Shown: piece after piece, positions 9,393-18,949 of the stretch | Position numbering within the stretch: position 1 is the first letter of the stretch | How the letters are laid out: every line of letters starts with the position of its first letter | Assembly (NCBI RefSeq): GCF_900626075.1 | Contig: NZ_UYZY01000008.1 | Coordinates: forward strand, 62,001 to 126,000 | Length of the DNA stretch: 64,000 bases | Direction of reading: 5' to 3' | Source of the DNA: Clostridium transplantifaecale | GTDB lineage: Bacteria > Bacillota > Clostridia > Lachnospirales > Lachnospiraceae | Notes under the pieces: model-generated | The model's database searches: none | Told to the model about the DNA's origin: nothing | Seen by the model: the letters and a program-made list of their open reading frames with translations, nothing else | Translations under genes and position numbers: made by a program

Positions 9393-10465
9393 GCCCTGGC
9401 GCCTCCTTTCCCCCGCAAAACAAATTTATAACGTATAAACAGCTCGCATCCCAGAATAAAGAACAGGATTACTCCCTGAAGGACATCCGCGCTGTCGGAC
9501 GACAGTCCGAAGGAGGACTGGACCACGCTGCTTCCTTTTTCCAGAATACTGAACAGAATTGTGACAATGAGAATTGCCGGCGGATTGAGCTGTGCCAGCC
9601 ATGCCACGATGATTGCCGTAAATCCGACGCCTCCGGCCACCGCCGTCGTCAGCGTCACGTCGGAACCGGCCGCCTGGACCATTCCGCCGATACCGCACAC
9701 CGCGCCGGAAAGGAACATCGTGCGAAGAACGACTTTTTGCACGTTCATTCCCGCATACCGCGCCGTCTCCTGGCTCTCTCCCACAACGCCTATCTCGTAT
9801 CCCTGTTTGGAATACTTCATATAGATAAGTACCAGAACCACCAGCGCCAGTGCGATAATCCAGCCGAACTGAATTCCGAACACCTTGTCGAGAGCCGCAT
9901 TCTTGTCGAATCTGGCAATCTTTGCATAACCTTGGGAACCGGGATCGCGCCATGGACCCTCTCTCAGGAATACGATGATATTCAGGGCAATATAGTTTAA
10001 CATCAGCGTAAATAAAGTCTCATTCGTGTCGTATTTTGTCTTGAACCATGCCGGGATCAGCCCCCACAGACCGCCTCCCACGGCTCCCGCGATAAACATA
10101 ACAATAACCAGCACCCAGTGGTTCCATCCCGAATGGAAAAGGGCAAAATAGGAGGCGCAGATACCGCCCGCGATAATCTGGCCCTCCGCACCGATATTCC
10201 AGAATTTCATCTTGAATGCCAGCGTTACGCCGAGTGACGCAATCAGAAGCGGAATCGCAATCTTTACCGTAGCCTGGATTGCCATCTGGCTGCGCAGCGC
10301 TCCCGTGATAATTGTTTTATAAATTACAAACGGATTCTGTCCGATTATCAGAATAAAAAGCCCGCCGGCCACAAGCGCCAGCAGAATCGCTTCCAGACGC
10401 AGGATAAACGTCTCCCTGCTGCCCAGCTCCGCTTTTTTTACTACACGGATCAACGGCTCTTTCAT
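9389..10465 (-). CDS. Nucleoside-type ABC transporter permease (first permease)
   Basis: A 358-residue BPD_transp_2 permease (NupP/YufP-like) with eight or more hydrophobic helices. Family segments include KMKFWNIGAEGQIIAGGI and the cytoplasmic coupling region GESQETARYAGMNV. It overlaps both neighbours by 4 bp (ATGA junctions), so the ATPase and two permeases are made together. Confidence 0.85.
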   Translation of the reverse strand: MKEPLIRVVKKAELGSRETFILRLEAILLALVAGGLFILIIGQNPFVIYKTIITGALRSQMAIQATVKIAIPLLIASLGVTLAFKMKFWNIGAEGQIIAGGICASYFALFHSGWNHWVLVIVMFIAGAVGGGLWGLIPAWFKTKYDTNETLFTLMLNYIALNIIVFLREGPWRDPGSQGYAKIARFDKNAALDKVFGIQFGWIIALALVVLVLIYMKYSKQGYEIGVVGESQETARYAGMNVQKVVLRTMFLSGAVCGIGGMVQAAGSDVTLTTAVAGGVGFTAIIVAWLAQLNPPAILIVTILFSILEKGSSVVQSSFGLSSDSADVLQGVILFFILGCELFIRYKFVLRGKGGARA

Positions 10466-12003
10466 GCTTTTTCCTCCTCTTCCGGCCCTTTCAGGGCCTC
10501 GGCCGCCTCAGTGCCTGTCATCATCAGTCCAATCTGCTCCTTTGTCACGTGTTTTGCATCGACAACTCCTGTTACCTGGCCGTGACAGAGTACCATGATT
10601 CGGTCCGACAGCTCCAGGAGCACGTCCAGATCCTCACCGATATAAATGACGGCTACGCCCTTTTTCTTCTGTTCATTTAATAAATCATAAATCGTATAGG
10701 ATGAATTGATATCAAGTCCGCGCACCGGATAGGCCGTAATCAGCACCTGGGGGCTGGACTCAATCTCACGTCCCAGAAGCACCTTCTGGACATTGCCTCC
10801 CGACATCAGCCGGACCGGCGTGTCCACGCCCGGAGTCACGATTCCCAGCTTATCCACCAGCTTCTGGGCCAGCTCCCTGGCCGGTTTCCGCTCCACAAAA
10901 GGCCCTTTTCCATCCGTGTAGGACTTTAACAGCATGTTGTCCACCATACCCATGGAAGCAACCAGTCCCATGCCGAGCCTGTCCTCGGGCACAAAGCTCA
11001 TGCTGATTCCCAGCTTAATAATCTCTGCGGGTGTCTTTCCCACAATGTTTTCTTTATGATAAAGGATAGCTCCCTGTTTTGCCGCCATCAGGCCCGTCAG
11101 CGTCTCGCAGAGTTCTTTCTGCCCACTGCCCGCCACTCCGGCCACACCCAGTATTTCCCCTGTCTTAATCTCAAAGGATACGTCGTCAAGGGCCATAGAG
11201 CCGTCGCTCTTATCCACGGTCAGGTCAACGACTTTCAGGATCGTCTCCCGTTTCTCCATCTCCGGACGCTCGATATTCAAAGTCACCGGGCGGCCGACCA
11301 TCAGCTCCGTCAGCTTCTTCTCATTGCACTCGGCCGTATTGACCGTTTCAATACTCTGGCCTTTTCTCAGGATCGTCACGCGGTCGCTGATGGATAACAC
11401 TTCATGCAGTTTGTGTGTGATAATAATAATGGCGCAGCCCTGCTCCTTCATCTTGCGGAGAATAGCAAATAATTTATCCGTCTCCTGCGGGGTCAGTACC
11501 GCAGTCGGCTCGTCCAGAATCAAAATCTGGGCGCCTCTATATAATACCTTTAAAATTTCCACCGTCTGCTTCTCGCTGACGGACATATCGAAAATCTTCT
11601 TTTCAGGTTCAATTTCGAGTCCAAAAGACTGGCTGATCTGCTTAATCTTCTCTTTTAAAGCTTTTCTTCCCAGCCGCTTTCCGCTGGTTCCGAGTACAAT
11701 GTTATCCATCGCGCTGAATACATCCACCAGTTTAAAATGCTGATGGATCATTCCGATCCCCAGGTTTCTGGAATCCACAGGCGAATTGATCGCCACTTCT
11801 TTTCCGCCCACCAGAATCGATCCGGAGTCCGGATGATAGATGCCGGAAATCATATTCATAAGTGTTGTCTTACCGGAACCGTTCTCTCCCAGGAGAGCCA
11901 TGATTTCCCCATACTTCACCGACAGGTCGATCTTATCATTGGCGACCACACTTCCGAATACCTTTGTAATCTGTCTGCACTCAATGGCATACTGTTCTGT
12001 CAT
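10462..12003 (-). CDS. Nucleoside-type ABC transporter ATPase (two ABC domains)
   Basis: A fused double ABC ATPase of about 513 residues, as used by BMP-type nucleoside and sugar importers (NupO/YufO-like). The first Walker A is GENGSGKTT and there is a Q-loop GIGMIHQHFKL. The second half has VAGVAGSGQKEL instead of a canonical Walker A, plus a signature LMSGGNVQKVLLGRE; degeneration of the second site is usual in this family. ATG 12003 is preferred over GTG 12033 because GAGGTGAAG lies just before it. It follows the lipoprotein gene after a terminator-like hairpin. Confidence 0.88.
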   Translation of the reverse strand: MTEQYAIECRQITKVFGSVVANDKIDLSVKYGEIMALLGENGSGKTTLMNMISGIYHPDSGSILVGGKEVAINSPVDSRNLGIGMIHQHFKLVDVFSAMDNIVLGTSGKRLGRKALKEKIKQISQSFGLEIEPEKKIFDMSVSEKQTVEILKVLYRGAQILILDEPTAVLTPQETDKLFAILRKMKEQGCAIIIITHKLHEVLSISDRVTILRKGQSIETVNTAECNEKKLTELMVGRPVTLNIERPEMEKRETILKVVDLTVDKSDGSMALDDVSFEIKTGEILGVAGVAGSGQKELCETLTGLMAAKQGAILYHKENIVGKTPAEIIKLGISMSFVPEDRLGMGLVASMGMVDNMLLKSYTDGKGPFVERKPARELAQKLVDKLGIVTPGVDTPVRLMSGGNVQKVLLGREIESSPQVLITAYPVRGLDINSSYTIYDLLNEQKKKGVAVIYIGEDLDVLLELSDRIMVLCHGQVTGVVDAKHVTKEQIGLMMTGTEAAEALKGPEEEEKA

Positions 12004-12096
12004 ATCTTCACCTCGTGATTCGCTGCTGTTCACAGCCCTGCAAAAGCATACCGCAGGACAGCCGCTATGAATAGTAACCGTGATTTGTACGGCGTC

Positions 12097-12152
12097 AAAA
12101 AAGGGATGCCGTAAAATGAGAATTTATGTAATTCACCATTTTTAAGCATCCC
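12097..12152 (-). terminator. Partial terminator between BMP lipoprotein and ATPase genes
   Basis: On the minus strand GGGATGC (12152-12146) pairs with GCATCCC (12109-12103), with further inner pairing, and is followed by TTTTTT. It lies after the lipoprotein gene, where partial termination would make the binding protein more abundant than the membrane components. Confidence 0.65.
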
Positions 12153-12183
12153 TCATCTCTCAGCCTGTCTTAGTGATATCTAT

Positions 12184-12210
12184 GTTACTGTTCACTCTGT
12201 GCCCAGCAAC
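12184..12210. repeat. Copy 1 of a 27-bp near-palindromic interspersed element
   Basis: Plus-strand sequence GTTACTGTTCAC-TCT-GTGCCCAGCAAC. The reverse complement of 47567-47593 is the same in 25 of 27 positions. Both copies lie between co-directional genes of minus-strand operons. A second hairpin (12231-12238 with 12251-12258, GTAACTGT/ACAGTTAC) sits beside it. Confidence 0.5.
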
Positions 12211-12260
12211 ATATTAACTGTAACGCTGTCTGTAACTGTAAAAATCCCGGACAGTTACTA

Positions 12261-13475
12261 TTATTTTTCAACAACGTTCTTGAAATACCAGTGAATGTTT
12301 CCTGTGATATCAGCATCCGACATATGCTCGCCCTCTGTGCCTACGGTGGTTCCGTCGTTGCACTCGATTACGCCGTCAAATACATCCCATTCGCCGGAAA
12401 CCATCTTAGCTTTTGCTTCTTCGATCTTCTCTGCTGTGCCTTCTGCACAAAGATCAGATAACGGAGCCAGGTCTACAAGGCCTTCTTTTAAGCCGCCGAA
12501 GTAGTTCTCGCCTGTCCATGTTCCGTCAACAAGGCTCTGAACAGCTGTCGTATAGTATGCGCCCCAGTCCCAGACTGTGGAAGTAAGAACTGCCTTAGGA
12601 GCATCTTTGCTCATATCTGAGTTATAACCAACGCCAAATACGCCGTTTTCCTCAGCGGCAAGCTGTGGGTTCGGTGTATCGCAATGCTGTCCGATTACGT
12701 CACATCCTTCGTTGATTAAAGCAACTGCAGCCTGTTTCTCACCTTCCGGATCATACCAGCTGTTAGTTGTTTTAATGTAAACGGTTGCGTCGGGATTTAC
12801 AGAGTAAACGCCCATTGCAAATGCGTTGCATCCGCCTGTAACCTCTGCATTGTCCTTGCCCCAGGCGCCAACATAACCAATCTTATTGGACTCTGTCTTA
12901 AGGCCTGCCGCAATACCGGATAAATATCTGGACTGGTAAATTCTTCCAAAATAGTTATTGAAGTTAACGCCGTTGGCTTTATATCCTGTGCCGTGTGAGA
13001 AAACAACTTCCGGGAACTCTTCTGCAAGAGCTTCACATGCATCCATGTATCCCCAGCTTGTGGCGAAGATAATCTGACATCCCTCTTCCACGCACTCTCT
13101 CATAGCTGTCTCAATTGCAGTCTGATCATCATCAGCTACATTATTCTTACGGATAATCTGGCTGTCATCCAGGCCTACTGCCTTCTGCATAGCAACGATG
13201 CCAAGATCATGTGCATAAGAGTAACCGGAACCGTCTGCCGGGTTACCAATATGGATTACGCCAACCTTCAGGTCTTCCTTTGCAACTGCCGGCATAACGC
13301 CCTCTGCTGCCTTTGCTTCTGTCTCTTCACCTGCCTCAGCAGTCTCTCCTGCTGCTTCAGATGCAGCGGCTTCGGTCTGTGCAGCGGTTGTCTCTTTGCC
13401 GGATGAAGATGAACATCCTGTACAGAGAGAAAGTGCCATGGCTGCGGACAGTACCACGCTTAATACTTTTTTCAT
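12261..13475 (-). CDS. BMP-family ABC transporter substrate-binding lipoprotein
   Basis: A 404-residue lipoprotein: signal peptide with lipobox LCTGC (lipidated Cys21), a Ser/Ala/Glu-rich linker to about residue 65, then a PnrA/BMP-type binding domain. Characteristic segments are VGVIHIGNPADGSGYSYAHDLG, KIGYVGAWG and DVIGQHCDTPNPQ. It probably captures purine nucleosides or a similar ligand outside the cell. It is first in the operon with its own promoter at 13521-13548. Confidence 0.9.
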   Translation of the reverse strand: MKKVLSVVLSAAMALSLCTGCSSSSGKETTAAQTEAAASEAAGETAEAGEETEAKAAEGVMPAVAKEDLKVGVIHIGNPADGSGYSYAHDLGIVAMQKAVGLDDSQIIRKNNVADDDQTAIETAMRECVEEGCQIIFATSWGYMDACEALAEEFPEVVFSHGTGYKANGVNFNNYFGRIYQSRYLSGIAAGLKTESNKIGYVGAWGKDNAEVTGGCNAFAMGVYSVNPDATVYIKTTNSWYDPEGEKQAAVALINEGCDVIGQHCDTPNPQLAAEENGVFGVGYNSDMSKDAPKAVLTSTVWDWGAYYTTAVQSLVDGTWTGENYFGGLKEGLVDLAPLSDLCAEGTAEKIEEAKAKMVSGEWDVFDGVIECNDGTTVGTEGEHMSDADITGNIHWYFKNVVEK

Positions 13476-13520
13476 TTTCTTTCCTCCTCATTAAGATAAA
13501 TGAATGTCAATACTGAACAA

Positions 13521-13548
13521 TTATTACATTTTCCGGTAAGTTTTGCAA
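13521..13548 (-). promoter_or_regulatory. Promoter of the BMP transporter operon
   Basis: On the minus strand, TTGCAA (13548-13543), 16 bp, TAATAA (13526-13521), about 45 bp before the lipoprotein start. The -35 and spacer (TTGCAAAACTTACCGGAAAATG) are nearly the same as in the uvrA promoter (TTGCAAAACATACCGGAATATG). Confidence 0.6.
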
Positions 13549-13646
13549 GAGATTTAACGGAATTTGTCGAGATTTTTTCTTATTGTTCCCAGAATTGGAT
13601 AACTGCATACAAAAACCGGGGATTCGCCTGTCTTCCTGGTATAATC

Positions 13647-14603
13647 TTACCTTATTGGTCTGTCCGGCCTGACACGGCAAAGACTCAAAAATGCCTCCAT
13701 GGCTTTCGTCATATAACGCCCTCGCTTTCGCGTCAGGAAAATTCCTCTCCGAGCTAAGGGGTCTCCTATTTTGTAGTAGACCAGGGCATCTGTTTCGGAT
13801 ACGAGGCTTAGAAGACTGCTTCTGATAAATGTAATTCCAGAGCCTGATTTTGCAACATAAAATGCCGTCATAATCTGATCCAGGTACAGCTCCACCCGCG
13901 GCTCAAAACCGGCATTTTCACAGAGTTCTTTACTTCTCCTCCAGATGTCATTCTCCTCTTTCAGAAGTATAAAAGGACAGTCCTTAAAAACCTTCATAGG
14001 TACCGACGGTATATCCTTCCCGGTAAAAGCCCCGTCCCTGGCCTGCTCAAACGTCATCTGGTATTCCCGCAGCCTCTTATTTACCTCATATTCACCTGGT
14101 ACTGCCAGGATAATCTCTTCATAGTCAAAGAGGTACCGCTCCACTTTGTCATCCGCCGGTATGGCCGCCTCCAGCAGCAGATCAATCGAGTCGTCAAACA
14201 GTCCAGCCCCCAGCTCCCTGATATTTCCCTCATGGATCTCCACCGAAACGCCGGGATATTTGTTTTTAAAACGTTTCAGCAGCCCGGCCAGCAGATATGC
14301 GCAGAAGAAGGAGGAACTTCCAACGGACAGATGGCCTGTCTTTATGTCGGCCATATCCCTGAAATAGGCATCCATATTTTTCTCCAGCCGCATAAACTGT
14401 TCCGCACACCGGATGTAATATTCCCCTTCTTTTGTTATTGTAAGAGGAATCGTACTTCTGTCAAATAGCTGACAGCCGATTTTCGCCTCCGCCTTTCTCA
14501 CCATAGCGCTGACCGCAGACTGGCTCACAAACAGCTTCTGTGCCGCCTTGGAAAAACTTTTTTCCTGATAAACCACATAAACATATTCCATCTCAACTGT
14601 CAT
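13647..14603 (-). CDS. LysR-family transcriptional regulator
   Basis: An N-terminal LysR winged helix (VYVVYQEKSFSKAAQKLFVSQSAVSAMVRK) and a C-terminal ligand-binding domain. ATG 14603 (MTVEMEYVYV) is chosen over an upstream ATG at 14732 because GAGAGGG lies 7 bp before it. It is the last gene of a minus-strand set with a dipeptidase, a permease and an amidohydrolase. A terminator at 14699-14727 separates it from them, so it probably has its own promoter. It is the likely regulator of that catabolic cluster. Confidence 0.85.
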   Translation of the reverse strand: MTVEMEYVYVVYQEKSFSKAAQKLFVSQSAVSAMVRKAEAKIGCQLFDRSTIPLTITKEGEYYIRCAEQFMRLEKNMDAYFRDMADIKTGHLSVGSSSFFCAYLLAGLLKRFKNKYPGVSVEIHEGNIRELGAGLFDDSIDLLLEAAIPADDKVERYLFDYEEIILAVPGEYEVNKRLREYQMTFEQARDGAFTGKDIPSVPMKVFKDCPFILLKEENDIWRRSKELCENAGFEPRVELYLDQIMTAFYVAKSGSGITFIRSSLLSLVSETDALVYYKIGDPLARRGIFLTRKRGRYMTKAMEAFLSLCRVRPDRPIR

Positions 14604-14660
14604 ACACATTCCCTCTCCCTGAAATCCCCCGTTTTTAACAGCTTTATCATCGACGAAAAC

Positions 14661-14688
14661 CCGCACGCTCTGCGTACAGGTCACCGTT
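14661..14688. repeat. Copy 1 of a 28-bp repeat found in two gene leaders
   Basis: CCGCACGCTC-T-GCGTACAGG-TCACCGTT here and at 43884-43911 differ at one base of 28. Both sit in the untranslated leader of a minus-strand gene (this LysR gene and carB), in the same orientation. Similarity extends a few bases further in the 3' direction of the minus strand. Confidence 0.6.
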
Positions 14689-14698
14689 CTCACCAAAA

Positions 14699-14727
14699 GG
14701 GCAAACACCGTAAAAACGGATTTGCCC
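14699..14727 (-). terminator. Terminator of the C69 dipeptidase operon
   Basis: On the minus strand GGGCAAA...TTTGCCC with inner CCGT/ACGG and a TTTT loop, followed by CTTTTGG. It begins 18 bp past the dipeptidase stop. Confidence 0.7.
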
Positions 14728-14744
14728 CTCAATGAATTCTGAAA

Positions 14745-16160
14745 TTACCACTGCAAATTACCCTTGGCAAAGTATTTGTAAAGATTCCCCGCGATCACCC
14801 GATGTATTTGTCCTTCGAGCCGTTCCGCTGTTTTCAGCGCTTCGAAATCCAGACTAGCCGCAAATGACGTCAGCAGTTCTTTTGCCTTCTCCGGCTCGGA
14901 TTCGTAACAGGCCGATGCCTCTTTCTCCACTATCTCCTTCATTAAAAATGCCTTCCGTTCCAGCTTCATCCATTCATTTGTAATAACCGGAGCATAATGG
15001 AAGTAGTCCGCCATTGCCAGGTTCGTCAGTTTTCTCATCTGCCAGAAAGCCGCGGTATCGCTGTAAATGTCGCTGCCCTCCAGGAAATCAGGCGCGATTT
15101 CCGTAACGCCAAAATGGTGCGGAAGGTAAGGGGCCGTGAGCGGAGACCCGAGGCAGCTCCATAAAACGCCGCCCAGTTCTGCGGGCAATCCCCGGTTCAG
15201 TTCCACCACTGCCGAGTGGATACAATGCGGCACGCCGATCGGGCGCACGTCACTATTAACGCCGGCTTCCGTAAATGCGCAGAAATCATTTTCATTATTC
15301 GTATCCCGAAGCAGCCGCATGATCATCTCCGCCGTGATAGGCTCAGACGGTTTCATAAATGTAGGATACTCCTCCTGATCCGGACCAAGTTCTGTAGAAG
15401 AAAGCAAATTAATTGCCCTCCAGACTCTCCTGGAATTATAATAGTATGTCCGGGGATCTTCAAGGAATTTCCGTCCAAATGCTTTAGCCCAGTTAAACGG
15501 TCCGGCGGCAGGATCCCAGAGTCCCTTTGAAATGACAAACTCCCTTAATCCCTCTGAATACAGAACATTCTCTGTGTCATCCCAGTCGATTTCATTGATG
15601 CGGTAACCGTTGGACTGGATTAAATAGCAGTCGTCGGGAACTCTGACCGCGAGCCAGGCAGAACCGCCGCCTCCCTCGATATACCACGCTTCCTCCGTAT
15701 CGAATACACCGACGGCACATGGAAAACGGTTTCCATACTCTGTATAGTATCGCCCAATCCGCTCCACACATTCCCTCGCAGTCCTGCTCTGAGTCAGCGC
15801 TACGAACCGTACTCCGCCTGCGACGCCGTTTTCTGCGATGGGATCTGCTTCGGCTGCGCGGTCATTGCGATCAACCGCCAGGTTTTCTCCGCCCATAAGA
15901 CAGACGTTGTGTTCATTTACCGCAATTGTATCACCCGCCAGATTTCCGCGGAACGTTTTTAACAAAATACAGCGGGCCGTTTCCCGCGTTTGAGGGATAA
16001 CCGGTCCTGTAGGCAGTTTCACTGAAGCTCCGGGTTCCTGTATCATATGAGGAACTATTTCCATGGACGCCGCCTCATATCCAAACAGATCGTCATTATG
16101 TCCCCCCAGCATTGTTCCGTTTTTAAATGCATTCTTACCGCCGATTAGCATAAAACACAT
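14745..16160 (-). CDS. C69-family dipeptidase
   Basis: A peptidase family C69 (U34) N-terminal-nucleophile hydrolase of about 471 residues. Starting at ATG 16160 gives Met1-Cys2-Phe. Cys2 is the expected nucleophile exposed when Met is removed, and AAGGAG lies upstream, so the longer start at 16214 is rejected. The segment GTMLGGHNDDLFGYEA is typical of the family. It is expected to cleave dipeptides with broad specificity, in the cytoplasm since no signal peptide is seen. Its gene follows the permease, so imported peptides or acyl amino acids are likely substrates. Confidence 0.88.
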   Translation of the reverse strand: MCFMLIGGKNAFKNGTMLGGHNDDLFGYEAASMEIVPHMIQEPGASVKLPTGPVIPQTRETARCILLKTFRGNLAGDTIAVNEHNVCLMGGENLAVDRNDRAAEADPIAENGVAGGVRFVALTQSRTARECVERIGRYYTEYGNRFPCAVGVFDTEEAWYIEGGGGSAWLAVRVPDDCYLIQSNGYRINEIDWDDTENVLYSEGLREFVISKGLWDPAAGPFNWAKAFGRKFLEDPRTYYYNSRRVWRAINLLSSTELGPDQEEYPTFMKPSEPITAEMIMRLLRDTNNENDFCAFTEAGVNSDVRPIGVPHCIHSAVVELNRGLPAELGGVLWSCLGSPLTAPYLPHHFGVTEIAPDFLEGSDIYSDTAAFWQMRKLTNLAMADYFHYAPVITNEWMKLERKAFLMKEIVEKEASACYESEPEKAKELLTSFAASLDFEALKTAERLEGQIHRVIAGNLYKYFAKGNLQW

Positions 16161-16183
16161 ATTTACTCTTCTCCTTCCACAAA

Positions 16184-17491
16184 TTACCCGAACAGAATTG
16201 ACATTACAAAGCACACCGCCAATACGGCTGCCGTAACCATCCAGCCATGCTTTACCTGGGATTTCATATCACTGGAACGCGCCGTACCCGTTGCCGCAAC
16301 CATGTCAAGGCCGGGATAGGCAAACGATGTCATCTGGGAACCAATCAAGATTACAATCGCCCAGACATGCATGCTGAGACCGGTCGCATCCACCAGGGGA
16401 CGGAATACCGTATTAAGCATTACCGCCTGTGCAACGGCAGCTCCCTGAATACCAAATGTACCAATCAAAGAGGCGAGCATCGACAGTCCGACCTTTCCCC
16501 CGCTCTCCACTAACGGTGCGCCAATTTCCACAAGCGCATCAAAGGCGCCGCTCTTGGAGATGAAATTCAGGAATGGATCCATCAGAATAAACAGCATGAA
16601 GATCCAGAAATACTGCGCACATCCTTTCATAAACAGATCAATGGTTTTGTCTATCTTAAACCGGGCTCCGAATCCGGTTGCCAGCACGGCCACTGTAATA
16701 ACGGTGATCGCATGGGCAACTCCCAGTTTAAACATAATCCCATAACCCACAATCAGCGCCATCGCCACACCAAAGAACAGGGTCGCTCTTTTGGCCTCGG
16801 GAGAGGCTTTATAAGCATTCACCGACAGGGCTGTCCCTTCCGGATAGTCACTTACGCCCGCCGTAGCTTTTTGAACACGTTTTGCATTAAAATAGGTTAT
16901 CAGCCACATCGGAATACACACCGGCAAACTGGCATACAGTAAAACCTGCTGATAAGCAAGACCCGTCACCTCCATAATCGTTACCATTGGAGGTGAAAAC
17001 GGACTGATAAAAAGTCCGGTCACGCCTGCGGTCTGCATGATGATAGCCAGCGTACTGGGAGTCATTCCGACAGACGCAACCAGGGGGATGAGAATCGGCG
17101 CTATGACCGCATTGCCTCCTGTCAGGGTGCTCAGCACCAGAACCATAAACATCGACGCAAGCATGGACGCTATGATTGCCCTGCCGATTGAATTGATACC
17201 GATTTTCCGTACCATCAGATGAACAAGGTTTTCCGCAACCCCGGATTCTTTCAAAATCAGGCCCAGGCCGGAACCGATCATGATAATAAAACCGACCTGC
17301 CCAAGAAATGAACCCAAAGAGGTTGTGAGGACAGCGCCAAATTCCAGAAGGTTTGTCTTTGTAAGGACCGCACCGATCGCCAAACAAATTGAAACATTCA
17401 CCAGCGGATGGATCTTCGGCCGAAAAGCCAGAATTATGTAAACAATCAATGGAGTTAACCCCAAAATAGGAGGCAAATTAAAAATCATCAT
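16184..17491 (-). CDS. Ion-transporter-superfamily permease (putative organic anion or amino-acid carrier)
   Basis: A 435-residue polytopic membrane protein with about 11-12 helices. Features include a re-entrant-like Gly/Ser loop (LSTLTGGNAVIAPILIPL) and a repeat-like second half. This resembles GntP/CitMHS/NhaC-type secondary carriers of the ion transporter superfamily, but I cannot name the substrate. It lies between an amidohydrolase and a C69 dipeptidase on the same strand, so it probably imports their substrate (dipeptide, acyl amino acid or related). Confidence 0.75.
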   Translation of the reverse strand: MMIFNLPPILGLTPLIVYIILAFRPKIHPLVNVSICLAIGAVLTKTNLLEFGAVLTTSLGSFLGQVGFIIMIGSGLGLILKESGVAENLVHLMVRKIGINSIGRAIIASMLASMFMVLVLSTLTGGNAVIAPILIPLVASVGMTPSTLAIIMQTAGVTGLFISPFSPPMVTIMEVTGLAYQQVLLYASLPVCIPMWLITYFNAKRVQKATAGVSDYPEGTALSVNAYKASPEAKRATLFFGVAMALIVGYGIMFKLGVAHAITVITVAVLATGFGARFKIDKTIDLFMKGCAQYFWIFMLFILMDPFLNFISKSGAFDALVEIGAPLVESGGKVGLSMLASLIGTFGIQGAAVAQAVMLNTVFRPLVDATGLSMHVWAIVILIGSQMTSFAYPGLDMVAATGTARSSDMKSQVKHGWMVTAAVLAVCFVMSILFG

Positions 17492-17551
17492 AAGAATCTC
17501 CTTTCTAAATCCGAATTGAATTAATTCATAGAAACGGGCTCTCTGCCGCTC

Positions 17552-18949
17552 CTACCATTCCCTGTATAAAGTGCTTCCGGCCGTATCCGCCAACTGGTAT
17601 TTAAGCTGCCTCTTCTCCGCCGTTTTCACTCCGGCCTCTGTTGTCAGGAACGTACCTCCCGTTCCTGTAACTGATCCGTGATACATAATTTTCCTTCCCC
17701 CGGCGAAGCTCATAACCGCGTCCAGGCGTTCTAAATCCAATACTGTAATATCCGCATCCGCGCCAATCCCAAGATTGCCTTTGCCCGTAAGCCCAAAAAC
17801 CGCCGCCGGTTTGACCGAACATTTTTCAATTACCTCCTCCAGCGTCAGATATCCCAAGCGGTAAAAAGGAAGTAATTTTTGAATCAGGCCGTTTCTCGGG
17901 AAACCGCCCCCATCCGTCGCAGCCAGTTCAATAAGCGGCTCTCCTCCGGGTGTCCTTCTCTCTACAATGCAGGCTGAGGCGACGGAAGCGAGATTGGCCG
18001 GGAAACTTACATTGATGTTCGTCCCATGATCAATCCAGTACTGAAGCGCCTCTTCTTTTTCCAAAAGCACATTTTCCTTCTCAAGAACGGCTATGGCTTT
18101 CACCTGCCCATCTTTCATTGCCAGCGCAAGTCCCTCTTTCGTCGGCTCATATCCAAACATTTTTAAACAATTGACCGTAATCGCATCACAGGGAACGCCA
18201 TCTCTGCAGGCGCCTCCCGTTCCGTTATTCACCGCCATGTGGGAGTCTGAAATGATATTTCTGTTATCCCTGAGAAGTTTAAAAGCATCTCTCAGCTCTT
18301 CCAGATAGTGATACCGGTTTCCACGGCAATAGGCATTGATATGGGCCATCAGAAGCCTCTGGCCTTTGGCATAATCCACCGCCTCTTTCAGTCCGTATAT
18401 ATCGCTTCTGTTTTCCGTGCTTCCGGCGTGGCAGGCCACCAGCACCTTTTTTGCATTGGCTTCTTCCACGCAGAATCTGGACGCACCGGGAGTCAATGGA
18501 AAATGGCCTCCCAGAATCTTAAGGCCCAAAGAACCGTTTTGCAGGGAGTTTTCTAAAAATCCCCTCACCTGTTCTCTGGAGGGCGATTCCCCTACCAAAT
18601 CCGGCAGCACCGCATCAATGCAGCCTACGTTCATGCCGCAGCCATACTCTCCCAACTGGGACGTAATATCGGAAACCGGCCCCGCATAATCAATGAGCGT
18701 CGTAACTCCGGTCCTGGCTGCCATGTAATATCCGACCCTTCCTCCCAAAAGCTTCGTCACGTGCACATGCATATCGATAATTCCCGGAACCACCGTCAGG
18801 CCGGAGACGTCAATCACTTCTTCCGCCTGGCGCAGATCCCCGCCAAGCCCGGCGATCCTGCCTTCCCGGATTCCTATGTCAAAATGGCCGTCCACACGGT
18901 TAACCGGATCAAACACTCTCCCGCCCTTTAATATAACGTCAAATTTCAT
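17552..18949 (-). CDS. Amidohydrolase/deacetylase-type metallohydrolase
   Basis: A dihydroorotase-like amidohydrolase of about 465 residues. The small N-terminal beta domain is followed by metal motif DMHVHV near residue 60. LGLKILGG is a possible carbamylated-lysine segment, and later histidines occur in VACHAGS and LMAHINAY. The TIM-barrel family includes N-acyl-D-amino-acid deacylases and EF_0837-type enzymes. ATG 18949 (MKFDVILKGG) follows GGAGGAACAG; the longer GTG start at 18961 is rejected. First gene of the operon amidohydrolase-permease-dipeptidase. Confidence 0.82.
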   Translation of the reverse strand: MKFDVILKGGRVFDPVNRVDGHFDIGIREGRIAGLGGDLRQAEEVIDVSGLTVVPGIIDMHVHVTKLLGGRVGYYMAARTGVTTLIDYAGPVSDITSQLGEYGCGMNVGCIDAVLPDLVGESPSREQVRGFLENSLQNGSLGLKILGGHFPLTPGASRFCVEEANAKKVLVACHAGSTENRSDIYGLKEAVDYAKGQRLLMAHINAYCRGNRYHYLEELRDAFKLLRDNRNIISDSHMAVNNGTGGACRDGVPCDAITVNCLKMFGYEPTKEGLALAMKDGQVKAIAVLEKENVLLEKEEALQYWIDHGTNINVSFPANLASVASACIVERRTPGGEPLIELAATDGGGFPRNGLIQKLLPFYRLGYLTLEEVIEKCSVKPAAVFGLTGKGNLGIGADADITVLDLERLDAVMSFAGGRKIMYHGSVTGTGGTFLTTEAGVKTAEKRQLKYQLADTAGSTLYREW

